A stretch of 64,000 nucleotides of DNA, from positions 1-64,000 of the forward strand of contig URKG01000011.1 in assembly GCA_900548265.1 (NCBI GenBank), given 5' to 3'. The translations under genes and the position numbers were made by a program. Numbering within the stretch: the first letter of the stretch is position 1; each line of letters opens with the position of its first letter. A model generated the notes under the pieces. That model saw nothing but the letters and a program-made list of their open reading frames with translations. It ran no database searches and had not been told where the DNA came from. Shown here one piece after another: positions 33,296 through 42,089 of the stretch. This stretch comes from an uncultured Collinsella sp. (GTDB taxonomy: Bacteria > Actinomycetota > Coriobacteriia > Coriobacteriales > Coriobacteriaceae).

Positions 33296-33432
33296 TTGCC
33301 ATTCAATGACGCGGGTTTTCCAGGTGCCCGAGATTGCCCCGAAAGAGGAGCGCCGCGTACTTCGGTACGCAAGCGACGGTTTGAGGGGCAAGGTCGGGTG
33401 CCTGGGAAAGCCGCGCGACGATTGAACGGCAA
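33296..33432. other. Long imperfect hairpin between amtB and glnB
   Basis: Arms of about 60 bases pair imperfectly: TTGCCATTCAAT/ATTGAACGGCAA at the base, CCAGGTGCCCGA with TCGGGTGCCTGG in the middle, and at the tip GCGTAC-TTCG-GTACGC. It fills the whole gap between amtB and glnB. It may control PII levels relative to AmtB or be a mobile palindrome. Confidence 0.65.
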
Positions 33433-33454
33433 GGTGCGGAGCCTGGGGAAGCCG

Positions 33455-34732
33455 CTAGTCAAGTCCCGAGAACGAGGGATACGCGCTCTCGCCGTGTTGA
33501 CTCGCGTCCAGGCCCAGCGCCTCGTCGGCCTCGTCCACGCGCAGGCTGCCGTGGAACAGCGCCTTGACCACCGCGGCGATCACCAAGTCGAGCACCAGTA
33601 CAATAGCGACCGTCACCACAATGCCCAAAATCTGCGAGATGAGCAGCGAGACATCGCCCGTGTAGAACAGGCCGCCCTTACCGGTCCACGAGAGCTCCGG
33701 CACGCAGAACAGCCCCGTGAGCACGCCGCCCAGGATGCCACCGATGCCGTGGCAGCCAAACGCGTCGAGCGCATCGTCGTAGCCAAATTTGGTCTTAAGA
33801 TGGCTGATGGCCAGGTAGCAGACGGGAGATACGATCAGGCCCATGACCAGCGCCGCCCACGGCTCGACAAAGCCCGCGCCCGGCGTGACCACCACAAGGC
33901 CCGCAACCAGACCGGTGCTGGCGCCCACCAGCGTGGGTCGACCGGTGTGCACGCGCTCGACGGCAAGCCACGAGACCATGCCCGCCGCGCTGGCCGTCAC
34001 GGTATTGAGGATGGCAAGTGCCGCCACGGCGTCGGCCTTGAACTCGCTGCCGCCGTTAAAGCCAAACCAGCCAAACCAAAGCAGGCCGGCTCCCAGCGCC
34101 ACAAACGGCACGTTATGCGGACGGTAGCTCACCATGCCAAAGCCGCGACGACGGCCGAGCATTAAGCAGAGAATCAGGCCCGTAAGGCCAGACGAGATGT
34201 GCACCACGTCGCCGCCGGCAAAGTCGAGCGCGCCGATGATATCGCCGATAAAGGAGCCCTCGCCGCCCCAAACCATGTGAGCAAGCGGCGCATAGACCAC
34301 GAGCAGCCAAATGCCCAGGAAGACCGTCGTGGCACCGAACTTAACGCGGCCGGCCAGGCTGCCCGTGACGATAGCAGCCGTGATCATGGCAAATGCCATC
34401 TGGAAGGCGATGTTGATGATCTGAGGGTAGACGACACCGTCCGCAGCATTGCCCTCGGCCGCCTGCAGCACCTGGTTGAGCACCGGCAGGCACAGCAGCT
34501 GGTCAAGGCCTCCAATAAACGGACTCGAACCGTCGCCGCCATAGGCCAGAGACCAGCCGGCAACAATCCACAGCACACCAACCAGACCAATGGCGCCAAA
34601 GCACATGAGCATGGTGTTGATGACATTTTTGCGCCTGGACAGGCCGCCATAGAAAAACGCCAGACCCGGTGTCATTAAAAACACGAGCATGGTGCAGATG
34701 AGCATAAACGTTGTCGATCCCGTATCGTACAT
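33455..34732 (-). CDS. amtB: Ammonium transporter
   Basis: A 425-residue Amt/MEP/Rh channel protein with 11 spans. Recognisable blocks are LVFLMTPGLAFFYGGLSRRKN, FAMITAAIVTGSLAGRV, GGDVVHISSGLTGLI (with the first pore His region), FGWFGFNGGSE, and DDALDAFGCHGIGGILGG (second pore His). It moves ammonium into the cell. The start at 34732 has AGGGAGAG. glnB follows on the same strand, separated by the hairpin at 33296-33432. The upstream gap 34733-34930 shows no gene. Confidence 0.95.
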   Translation of the reverse strand: MYDTGSTTFMLICTMLVFLMTPGLAFFYGGLSRRKNVINTMLMCFGAIGLVGVLWIVAGWSLAYGGDGSSPFIGGLDQLLCLPVLNQVLQAAEGNAADGVVYPQIINIAFQMAFAMITAAIVTGSLAGRVKFGATTVFLGIWLLVVYAPLAHMVWGGEGSFIGDIIGALDFAGGDVVHISSGLTGLILCLMLGRRRGFGMVSYRPHNVPFVALGAGLLWFGWFGFNGGSEFKADAVAALAILNTVTASAAGMVSWLAVERVHTGRPTLVGASTGLVAGLVVVTPGAGFVEPWAALVMGLIVSPVCYLAISHLKTKFGYDDALDAFGCHGIGGILGGVLTGLFCVPELSWTGKGGLFYTGDVSLLISQILGIVVTVAIVLVLDLVIAAVVKALFHGSLRVDEADEALGLDASQHGESAYPSFSGLD

Positions 34733-34930
34733 TCGCTCTCCCTTGGTCGCATGAACGTTGTCGGCGCCCATAATGCGGCCGAGGGGCAACTGGTGTAGAC
34801 CAGATACGGCGTTGTTAAACGCGGCGTTGTCGAATGGAAACGGCGCCGCAATCTTGGAAACGGCGCGGCAACGGACGCGAAACGAACGGGAAATACGCGA
34901 GCAAGGAAGCCGTGAGCGCGCCCGTCCCGG

Positions 34931-35950
34931 CTAGTGGCGGAACAGCTCGCGGGCTCGGTCGCGGAGATTAGTTGCTCGAATGACGCCTTCGTAGCGATTG
35001 ATGCGCAGACGCGGGAAGGCGTTAAAGAAGCGTAGGTCGCGGCGGCTGAGCGACACGCTTGGCACCGGACGGCTCATGCGCTTGCCGGCAAGGCGACGAC
35101 TGAGCGACGGACGCGGCATGTTCGGCGCGGCATCGGCCACGCGGCGGGCGGCAAGCGCCAGGCCGCGAGCACCATCCGCGATAAACGTCGGCATCGAAGC
35201 CTTCTCGCGCAGGGCATCGAGCGCGGCGTCACCCAGCTCGGCCAGCCACGCGTTAACGGCACGGCTACGGATGTGCGTCTGTGCCACCGAGTCAATCGTA
35301 GAATCGGGAATACGTTCGAGCATTGAGTCCGAGGCATCGGCAAGCGACTCATTGATGCGGTCGGCAAGGTCGGCCCGGACGCGCTCCAGCTGATCGGACA
35401 GACGCCGCCAGCTCGCCAGCGAGCACAACGCGTCGACCATCATCGCGACCGCGACGATAAAGGCGGACAGCCGCACAATCAGCACCGGCAGATGACCAAG
35501 CAGCCCCAGCAATGCCGGCTCCACTAAACGGCAAATGCACAGCGCACCCAGGCCAAACGCGCATGCCCAGTACAGGCAGATGCGTCCGTGCAAGTTAAAC
35601 GGCAGGTGCGAGTAATCCCAAAAGCGAGCGCCCGTTGTTTTTTCCAACAGCACGCCTACGCTGTACTCAATCACGCTGCATACGAGCGCTGCAGCGACAA
35701 ACTGGCTCGACGCGTCAGGAATTCCGCGCAACAGCAGCCAGCAGGCAATGCCGCCCGCGCCATAGATGGGGCAACACGGTCCCAGCAAAAAGCCGCTGTT
35801 GGCAAAGCGTCCGTGGTTGAGCATGGCGCAGACCGTCGATTCCCATGCCCAGCCGCAAAACCCGTAGAAGGCGAACGAGAGCACCAGTGCCGAAAGCGGA
35901 CAGGCGGCAAGCGTCGCGCCGTCAAATGCCATGTCGATCGCGGTCCCCAC
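34931..35950 (-). CDS. Putative ABC-transporter type IV (CmpB-like) membrane protein
   Basis: A 339-residue protein with a GTG start at 35950 (GGAGAGGG six bases upstream). The first half is the PF06541-type membrane domain with about five spans and the conserved FYGFCGWAWEST and SGFLLGPCCPIYG blocks, plus ARFWDYSHLPFNLHGRICL. The C-terminal 150 residues are soluble, helical, and rich in Arg and Ala. Despite the family label, no ATPase partner is adjacent and transport is unproven. It starts 3 bases past the stop of the HD-domain gene, so the two are translationally linked. Confidence 0.8.
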   Translation of the reverse strand: MGTAIDMAFDGATLAACPLSALVLSFAFYGFCGWAWESTVCAMLNHGRFANSGFLLGPCCPIYGAGGIACWLLLRGIPDASSQFVAAALVCSVIEYSVGVLLEKTTGARFWDYSHLPFNLHGRICLYWACAFGLGALCICRLVEPALLGLLGHLPVLIVRLSAFIVAVAMMVDALCSLASWRRLSDQLERVRADLADRINESLADASDSMLERIPDSTIDSVAQTHIRSRAVNAWLAELGDAALDALREKASMPTFIADGARGLALAARRVADAAPNMPRPSLSRRLAGKRMSRPVPSVSLSRRDLRFFNAFPRLRINRYEGVIRATNLRDRARELFRH

Positions 35951-35953
35951 CGT

Positions 35954-36511
35954 CTACCCTCTCCTCTTTTCACTCGAATCTTTGCTCGAGCCGTCGCTCG
36001 AGCCCTCGCTCAAATCGTTCGCGTCGTCTTTGCGCGGCAGGCGGCCGGCGACCGTCTCGCGCAGAGCACACCATTTATCCGCCAGGCACACAATCCAAGC
36101 CTCACGACACGTCGGCGGCACCGGCACCAGCGGAAACATATGCCGCACGATAATATTCCGTTCGCGCGACGTCAGCTCAAAATCTTCCTCCGCGCGCGCT
36201 AGGGCAAAAAACGGGTGGCGAAAGCCATGCAGCCGATGGCTTGGGTCGGGATCGTGCCAATCGTAGAGAAAGTAATCGTGTAACAAGGCTCCGCGCAGCA
36301 GCGAGGCACGGTCGATCGAAACACCGACGCGGCCCAGGCGCTCGGCAAAGGACAGGCTCGTCCGCGCTACCGAAGTCACATGTGCATAGACCGTCACGTC
36401 GCCATGCTGGATAAACTCGCGCGTCAGGTCCAAGCGGCCCGCCTGGGCGAGCTGGCGGGCGGCATCGTCGACCTCGTGCGCGATTTTCTCGGCACGAACG
36501 GCATCGGACAT
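35954..36511 (-). CDS. HD domain phosphohydrolase
   Basis: A 185-residue HD-superfamily protein. Metal ligands are GDVTVYAHVTSVAR (first His), LLHDYFLYDWHD (HD pair) and the later RNIIVRHMFPL with ADKW. The layout matches small HD proteins of the YqeK/phosphohydrolase type; the substrate is unknown. The C-terminus is a Ser/Asp/Lys-rich tail (SEGSSDGSSKDSSEKRRG). AAGGAGG precedes the ATG at 36511. It is followed at 3 bases by the CmpB-like membrane gene. Confidence 0.85.
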   Translation of the reverse strand: MSDAVRAEKIAHEVDDAARQLAQAGRLDLTREFIQHGDVTVYAHVTSVARTSLSFAERLGRVGVSIDRASLLRGALLHDYFLYDWHDPDPSHRLHGFRHPFFALARAEEDFELTSRERNIIVRHMFPLVPVPPTCREAWIVCLADKWCALRETVAGRLPRKDDANDLSEGSSDGSSKDSSEKRRG

Positions 36512-36738
36512 GCTGCCTCCTTCCAGCGGCTCACGGCGGCAAGCCACGGCCTGCACGTATTGAAAAAATCATCATCGAATCTATCAGTATGGCATCGGAC
36601 AAAACGTTTTGCCCCACCAGTTGGCGAATTACCGCGCCGCCGTCACATATCAAACGCCAAAATGTGCGAGACTGTCTTGTGCAATTGTGTCGGCCGAGGG
36701 AGCGCCGGCACTCGATTCGCATGGAGTAACCCACAACG

Positions 36739-38520
36739 ATGCTGCTTACGCAAACGACAACGCCCGAGGACGTCAAGGCTCTTAATCGTGCCGAGCTCCC
36801 GCAGCTCTGCGACGAGATTCGCCACGCCATCCTCGAAAGCTCCGCCGCCGTCGGCGGGCACGTTGCCCCCAACCTGGGCGTCGTTGAGCTTACGGTCGCG
36901 CTCCATCGCGTGTTTAACTCCCCTATCGACAAGATTCTCTTTGACGTTTCGCACCAGACCTACGCCCACAAGGCGCTGACTGGGCGCGCGTATACCTATA
37001 TCGATCCGAAGCGCTTTGGCGAGGCCTCTGGCTTTGCCAATCCCGACGAGTCCGAGCACGACCTGTTCGCCATGGGCCATACCTCCACGTCGGTGAGCCT
37101 GGGCTGCGGCCTGGCGCACGCTCGTGACCTGGCGGGCGATGCGTACAACGTCATCACCATCATTGGCGACGGCTCGCTTTCGGGCGGCCTGGCGTTTGAG
37201 GGCTTCAACAATGCCGCCGAACTCGACAGCAACCTGATCATCATCGTCAACGATAACGACCAGTCCATCGCCGAGAACCACGGTGGCCTCTATCGCAATC
37301 TGGCCGAGCTGCGCGCCAGCAACGGCACCTGTGAGCGCAACGTTTTCCGCGCGATGGGACTCGACTACCGTTATTTGGACGCCGGCAACGACGTGTTGGC
37401 CCTAGTCGACGCGCTGCAGGAACTGCGCAATATCGATCATCCCATCGTGCTGCACGTCTCCACCGCCAAGGGCAAGGGCTTTGAGCCAGCCCAAAACGAC
37501 CCCGAGCGCTGGCACCACGTGGGTCCGTTTGACATGGCGACCGGGCGCAAGCTCTGCCCGGGCCATCCGAGCGAGCCTGCGCCGCGCACCTACGCCGACA
37601 TTACGGGCGAGGCGCTCAGCGCCGCCATCGAGCGCGATCCGCAGGTCGTGGGCATCACGGCCGCCACACCCTACATCATGGGCTTTACACCCGAGCTTCG
37701 CGCCGCCGCCGGCAAACAGTTCGTCGATGTGGGCATTGCCGAGGAGCACGCCGTGACCTTTGCCACCGCGCTTGCGCGCTCGGGCGCCAAGCCAGTCTTT
37801 GGTGTGTACGGCACGTTTTTGCAGCGCGCCTACGACGAGCTGTGGCACGACCTGTGCCTCAACGACGCCCCCGCAACCATCCTGGTGTTTGGTGCGTCGA
37901 TCTTTGGCACCACGTCCGAGACGCACCTTTCGTTCTTTGATATTTCCATGCTGGGCGCTCTTCCCAACATGCGCTACTTGGCGCCGGTCTGCATGGAGGA
38001 ATACCTGTCCATGCTGAGCTGGTCGCTCGACCACCGCGAGCATCCCGTGGCGATTCGTGTACCTGGTATTGGCCTGGTGAGCCGTCCCGATCTGGCGCCT
38101 GCCGAGGACACCGACTATAGCGCCGTTCGCTACAACGTGGTGCGTCAGGGCCGCGATGTGGCCGTGCTTGCGCTCGGCGACTTCTTTGAGTTGGGCGAGC
38201 GCGTGGCAAACCGCTTGGCCGCCGAGTACGGCATCGAGGCCACGCTCGTCAACCCGCGCTTTGCAACCGAGCTCGACCGCGAGTTCCTCAACAGCCTTGC
38301 CGCCGAGCATCGCGTTGTCGTCACCCTCGAGGACGGCGTCTTGGACGGCGGCTGGGGTGAGCGTGTGGCATGTTATCTGGCATGCACGCCGTTGCGCACG
38401 CGCACCTTCGGCATCGCCAAGGGCTTCCCCGACCGCTACGACCCCAACGAACTGCTCGCTCAAAACGGCATGACGGTCGAGAACATGGCCGCCGAAGCCG
38501 CAAGACTACTCAACGAGTAA
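36739..38520 (+). CDS. Divergent 1-deoxy-D-xylulose-5-phosphate synthase-like enzyme
   Basis: A 593-residue transketolase-family protein with DXS layout: TPP-binding domain (IIGDGSLSGGLAFEG and VNDNDQSIAENHG), pyrimidine domain (VGIAEEHAVTFATALA, with the catalytic Glu, and GTFLQRAYDELWHD) and C-terminal domain. It is shorter than typical DXS (about 620-640) and departs at sites that bind the sugar phosphate: usual GHQ(A/S)Y is SHQTY, the G-A-DG-THxGxFD loop reads GTTSETHLSFFD, and the conserved Arg of the YPRG motif is missing (IRVPGIGL). It may use another aldehyde donor or acceptor. No isoprenoid genes lie nearby. A GGAG about 12 bases upstream supports the ATG. A strong terminator follows. 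Confidence 0.8.
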   Translation: MLLTQTTTPEDVKALNRAELPQLCDEIRHAILESSAAVGGHVAPNLGVVELTVALHRVFNSPIDKILFDVSHQTYAHKALTGRAYTYIDPKRFGEASGFANPDESEHDLFAMGHTSTSVSLGCGLAHARDLAGDAYNVITIIGDGSLSGGLAFEGFNNAAELDSNLIIIVNDNDQSIAENHGGLYRNLAELRASNGTCERNVFRAMGLDYRYLDAGNDVLALVDALQELRNIDHPIVLHVSTAKGKGFEPAQNDPERWHHVGPFDMATGRKLCPGHPSEPAPRTYADITGEALSAAIERDPQVVGITAATPYIMGFTPELRAAAGKQFVDVGIAEEHAVTFATALARSGAKPVFGVYGTFLQRAYDELWHDLCLNDAPATILVFGASIFGTTSETHLSFFDISMLGALPNMRYLAPVCMEEYLSMLSWSLDHREHPVAIRVPGIGLVSRPDLAPAEDTDYSAVRYNVVRQGRDVAVLALGDFFELGERVANRLAAEYGIEATLVNPRFATELDREFLNSLAAEHRVVVTLEDGVLDGGWGERVACYLACTPLRTRTFGIAKGFPDRYDPNELLAQNGMTVENMAAEAARLLNE

Positions 38521-38521
38521 G

Positions 38522-38559
38522 AAAACCTCCGCAAGGGAAGCATCCCTGCGGAGGTTTTT
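38522..38559 (+). terminator. Terminator of the DXS-like gene
   Basis: AAAACCTCCGCAAGGG and CCCTGCGGAGGTTTTT pair closely, starting right after the stop codon. Confidence 0.9.
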
Positions 38560-38576
38560 GTTTTCGCGACGCGATT

Positions 38577-38795
38577 ATCTCAATCTGTAACATCCAGGGC
38601 CCGAATTCCCGTCTAACTGTTACAGATCGAGACAAGACGTCGTAGTCCCCGACGTTTGTCTCAATCTGTAACAGATAGAGACCTTTTGTCCGTCCAGATG
38701 TTACAGATCGAGACATTCGAATTCCCCTGAAGAGCAAATCTCGATCTGTAACAGTTGCTCGGCAAAAACGGCTGCAGATGTTACAGATTGAGACG
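38577..38795. repeat. Array of three related palindromes (TCTCRATCTGTAACA)
   Basis: Three inverted-repeat units in tandem, arms at 38578-38592/38618-38632, 38658-38673/38699-38714 and 38739-38753/38779-38794. Each arm reads TCTCAATCTGTAACA or its complement with one change; loops of about 25 bases differ. The units repeat about every 80 bases. Confidence 0.85.
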
Positions 38796-38796
38796 A

Positions 38797-38823
38797 ACCG
38801 CCAAAGTGTCCCCTTTGTGGTGG
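38797..38823. repeat. CTGTCCC-family relative at the adh 3' end
   Basis: ACCGCCAAAG, GTGTCCC, CTTTGTGGTGGT: a degenerate hairpin that touches the stop of the alcohol dehydrogenase gene and resembles 12477-12511. Confidence 0.5.
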
Positions 38824-40026
38824 TTAGCGGTAGCTTAGCTTGAGAATTTCGACGACGTCGGGGTCGGTCAGCGTCACGGGGTCGTGGCTGAACAGGACGC
38901 CGTTGGTCGTCAGAGCGTTGTGCGCGATGGCCGGCAGCTCTTCGACCGTAATCCCCCACTCACTCATGGCGAGGTCGGCCACATGGCAAGCCTCCATCAG
39001 GCGCGTGAGCTCAATCACAAAATCGTGCGGATCATCCGCGGCGGCATTGCCCATCAGACGCGCCATGTCGATATAGCGCTCTGGTGCAACACCGTGATCG
39101 ATCATCCACGTGTGGTAGGCACGGGCGATCATGATGAGGCCGGCGCCGTGCGGCAGGTCGTGATGATGCGCGCTCATGCCATGTTCAAGACCATGCGAGC
39201 CCGTGGTGCCCGAGGCATCCATGGCATAGCCGCCGAGCGTGTTGGCAAACGCAAGGCTCGAGCGCGCCTCCAGGTCATCGCCATTATTGATGCACGTAGG
39301 CAGCGCCGCGGCGGCTCGGCGGATGCCTTCGCGGCAAACCATGTCACCCATGGGCGTGTTGGTATTTGAGATGTAGCACTCAACGCAATGGAACAGAGCG
39401 TCGAATCCCTGATAGGCGGTCAGACGCGCCGGGACGCTCACCATGAGCTCGGGATCAACGATCGAAAGTACCGGGAACAGGCGCTGATCGCCCAGGCGAA
39501 GCTTCTCGTCATTGTCCTCGCAGGACAGGACACCGCCCGCATCGACCTCGGAGCCGGTACCCGCCGTGGTGGTTACGCAAACAAGCGGCAGCGGATCGTT
39601 GGGGATCGGCAGGCCGAGCGCAGTACCGCCATTCACAAAATCCCAGATGTCACCAAGGCATTCGTTACCCTCGGCATCGGTATGCGGGTTGGCCGCCACC
39701 GCGCAGATGCCCTTGCTGCCGTCCATGACCGAGCCGCCGCCGAGCGCCAGGACAAAGTCGCAGCCATGGGTGCGCGCCATCCAGCCACCCGCATTGACGG
39801 TCTCGCGCAGGGGATTGGGCTCAATGCGATCGAACAGCTCATGCGCCACGCCGGCGCGTTCGAGCTCGGCCTCCACGCGTCTCAAGTATCCAAAGCGCTT
39901 GGCCGAGTTGGCGCCGGTCGTAACGATGAGCGCTTTGGTGCCGGGCAGCTTCTGCGTGCCCAGCTCGCCCAACTTGCCCGCGCCAAACAGCACCTTGGTC
40001 GGTGCGAAAAACGAATAACCGTTCAT
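38824..40026 (-). CDS. Iron-containing alcohol dehydrogenase
   Basis: A 400-residue group III alcohol dehydrogenase. The NAD(P) region has GGGSVMDGSKG, TTTAGTGSEVD follows, and metal ligands are in GFDALFHCVECY and the HGLEHGMSAHHHDLPHGAG block, which is His-rich. It is closest in form to butanol-dehydrogenase (YqhD/BDH)-like enzymes that reduce aldehydes during fermentation. AAGGAGA precedes the ATG. It converges on the palindrome array and the DXS-like gene. Confidence 0.92.
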   Translation of the reverse strand: MNGYSFFAPTKVLFGAGKLGELGTQKLPGTKALIVTTGANSAKRFGYLRRVEAELERAGVAHELFDRIEPNPLRETVNAGGWMARTHGCDFVLALGGGSVMDGSKGICAVAANPHTDAEGNECLGDIWDFVNGGTALGLPIPNDPLPLVCVTTTAGTGSEVDAGGVLSCEDNDEKLRLGDQRLFPVLSIVDPELMVSVPARLTAYQGFDALFHCVECYISNTNTPMGDMVCREGIRRAAAALPTCINNGDDLEARSSLAFANTLGGYAMDASGTTGSHGLEHGMSAHHHDLPHGAGLIMIARAYHTWMIDHGVAPERYIDMARLMGNAAADDPHDFVIELTRLMEACHVADLAMSEWGITVEELPAIAHNALTTNGVLFSHDPVTLTDPDVVEILKLSYR

Positions 40027-40137
40027 ACGCGATCTCCTTACTCATATATGTGTCGCGTTGCCGCCATTATAGCGACCGCCGCGAGCGGCCACGCCGTCCG
40101 CAAAACGCTATCTCAGCTGTAATAATCGACGTTTGTC

Positions 40138-40181
40138 CAGATAAAACCTGCCAAAATAAACCTGTCCCTTTTTGGTAGGTA
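40138..40181. repeat. CTGTCCC-family palindrome, copy A3
   Basis: Begins CAGATAAAACCTGCC, has core AACCTGTCCC, and ends TTTTTGGTAGGTA. It lies in the divergent gap (40027-40295) between the alcohol dehydrogenase and the ABC operon. Confidence 0.85.
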
Positions 40182-40222
40182 GAATAACCCATAAGACAAG
40201 TATGTTTCTGAGTTATTTCGTG

Positions 40223-40252
40223 TTGACCCATTTGAGCGCGATAGGGTATAAC
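40223..40252 (+). promoter_or_regulatory. Promoter of the amino-acid ABC operon
   Basis: TTGACC, 18 bases, TATAAC: close to consensus, 44 bases before the lipoprotein start. The rest of 40027-40295 holds only repeat A3. Confidence 0.75.
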
Positions 40253-40295
40253 TCTACTCAACCGCTAGGGATTTTATTGAGAAAGGTGTTCTACC

Positions 40296-41291
40296 ATGAG
40301 CAAGAACCTCTCCCAGCAGGTCGTTCTCGACCGCCGCGGCTTCGTTGCCGCCACCTTCGCAACCGTCGCCGGCCTTGGTCTTGCCGGCTGCTCCGACACC
40401 AGCGCCGAGGCCGACAAGGGTTCCGCCGCCGACTCCTCCAAGAGCTCCGAAGATACCGAGGCTTCCACCACGCTCGACGCCAAGGCGTTCGACAAGCTCG
40501 TCGACAACGGCCCCAAGGCCGATGACGACGCCATCGCCGCCAGCACCTGGGCCACGGCCGTCAAGGACGCCGGCGTCTTTAAGATCGGTGGCGTTCAGAC
40601 CTCCACGCTCTTCTCCCTCCTCAACGAGAAAGACGGTCAGACCCGCGGCTTCGATGCCGGTATCGCACAGCTCCTGTCCAACTACATTCTGGGCGAGAAC
40701 AAGGTCGAGATCACCCAGGTGACCTCGGACACGCGCGAGTCCGTCCTGCAGAACGGCCAGGTCGACGCCGTCTTTGCCACCTACACCATTACCGACGAGC
40801 GCAAGAAGCTCGTCTCCTTTGCCGGTCCCTATTACTACACGCAGCAGGCCATCCTGGTGCTCGCCGACAACGACGACATCAAGAGCGTCGACGACCTGGC
40901 CGACAAGAACGTCGCCGTCCAGTCCGGCTCCAACGGCCCCGCCATCCTGGAGGAGTTCGCCCCCAAGGCCAGCCAGCAGGAGTTCAAGACCGACGAGGAG
41001 GCCCGCCAGGCACTCCAGCAGGGCCGCGTTGACGCCTACGTCATCGATAACAACATGCAGCAGAGCGCCTTGGTCCGCGAGCCCGGTAAGTACAAGATTG
41101 CCGGCAAGCCCTTCGGCAGCAAGGAGCCCTATGGCATCGGTCTGCCGCTCGATTCCGACGGCGTCGCCTTTGTCAACGACTTCCTTAAGAAGATCGAGGA
41201 CGACGGCACCTGGACTGAGCTGTGGCAGATCTGCATCGGCGACCGTACGGGCGACACCAATGTTCCCGAGCTGCCCGAGATCGGCGCCTAG
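40296..41291 (+). CDS. Amino-acid ABC transporter substrate-binding lipoprotein
   Basis: A 331-residue type-3 solute-binding protein. The signal reads DRRGFVAATFATVAGLGLAGC: a twin-Arg motif (shown as DRRGFVA) then the lipobox LAGC, so export is probably by Tat with lipid attachment by Lgt. A Ser/Ala/Asp-rich linker follows, then the SBP_bac_3 fold (GFDAGIAQLLSNYILG, VFATYTITDERKKLVSFAGPY, AVQSGSNGPAILEEF). Such proteins bind polar amino acids (Glu, Gln, Arg or cystine). It heads an operon with two permeases and an ATPase, and an attenuator hairpin separates it from the first permease, which would favour excess binding protein. Confidence 0.92.
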   Translation: MSKNLSQQVVLDRRGFVAATFATVAGLGLAGCSDTSAEADKGSAADSSKSSEDTEASTTLDAKAFDKLVDNGPKADDDAIAASTWATAVKDAGVFKIGGVQTSTLFSLLNEKDGQTRGFDAGIAQLLSNYILGENKVEITQVTSDTRESVLQNGQVDAVFATYTITDERKKLVSFAGPYYYTQQAILVLADNDDIKSVDDLADKNVAVQSGSNGPAILEEFAPKASQQEFKTDEEARQALQQGRVDAYVIDNNMQQSALVREPGKYKIAGKPFGSKEPYGIGLPLDSDGVAFVNDFLKKIEDDGTWTELWQICIGDRTGDTNVPELPEIGA

Positions 41292-41379
41292 TCAGCGAGC
41301 CTGGTAACGGCCGCAACGAAACCATACGGAAACGCATGATGCGCTTTATTGCGGTAAACTGTTTCCTCACTGAGTTGTC

Positions 41380-41410
41380 GGGGCTTCCGTACACACGGGA
41401 GCCCCTTTCC
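41380..41410 (+). terminator. Attenuator hairpin inside the ABC operon
   Basis: GGGGCTTCCGT-ACAC-ACGGGAGCCCC followed by TTTCCTT: a GC stem with a poor U-run, likely partial termination between binding protein and permeases. Confidence 0.7.
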
Positions 41411-41429
41411 TTACCGGCGGGAGGTCCGC

Positions 41430-42089
41430 ATGAGTCTCTCCGAGCTCTGGTCGCTCTATGGCCAGAACTATATCGACGCGCTGCTAGCAACCTGGGGCAT
41501 GACGCTTGAGTCGTTTGCCATCGCCATGGTGCTGGCCGTCGCCGTCACCGTGATGCGCGTGTCGCCGCTCAAGCCGCTGCGCGTCTTTGGCGACCTGTAT
41601 GTCCAGGTCTTCCGTAACATCCCCGGCATCGCGCTGCTTATCATCGTCGTCTACGCGCTGCCGCCGCTCAAGGTCGTCCTGCCCTACCGCACCTGCGTTA
41701 TCGTCGCCACGGTCCTTTTGGGCTCGGCCTTTGGTTCCGAGAACTTTATGAGCGGCATCAACACCGTCGGCGTCGGTCAGGTCGAAGCCGCCCGTTCGCT
41801 CGGCATGAGCTTTAACCGCATCCTCGCCAAAATCGTGATTCCGCAGGCGCTGCGCTCGAGCGTGCTGCCCATGACCAACCTCTTTATCGCCGTCATGCTC
41901 ACCACTGCGCTCGGCAGCCAGGTGCCGCTTAAGCCGCAGGAGCTCACCGGCGTGGTGAGCTATATCAACACGCGCTCGCTCGGCGGCGTCGCCGCGTTCT
42001 TTATCTCGGCGCTCGGCTACCTGGGCACGGCCTTTGTGGTGAGCCACATTGGCAACTACATCGATAAGAAGGTGAGGATCCTCCGATGA
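41430..42089 (+). CDS. Amino-acid ABC transporter permease (subunit 1)
   Basis: A 219-residue His/Glu/Gln/Arg-type permease with about five spans. The ATPase-contact EAA loop reads VEAARSLGMSFNRILAKIV, near residue 115. GGGAGG precedes the ATG. It overlaps the next permease by four bases (ATGA), so subunits are made together; the pair forms a heterodimeric channel. Confidence 0.9.
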   Translation: MSLSELWSLYGQNYIDALLATWGMTLESFAIAMVLAVAVTVMRVSPLKPLRVFGDLYVQVFRNIPGIALLIIVVYALPPLKVVLPYRTCVIVATVLLGSAFGSENFMSGINTVGVGQVEAARSLGMSFNRILAKIVIPQALRSSVLPMTNLFIAVMLTTALGSQVPLKPQELTGVVSYINTRSLGGVAAFFISALGYLGTAFVVSHIGNYIDKKVRILR

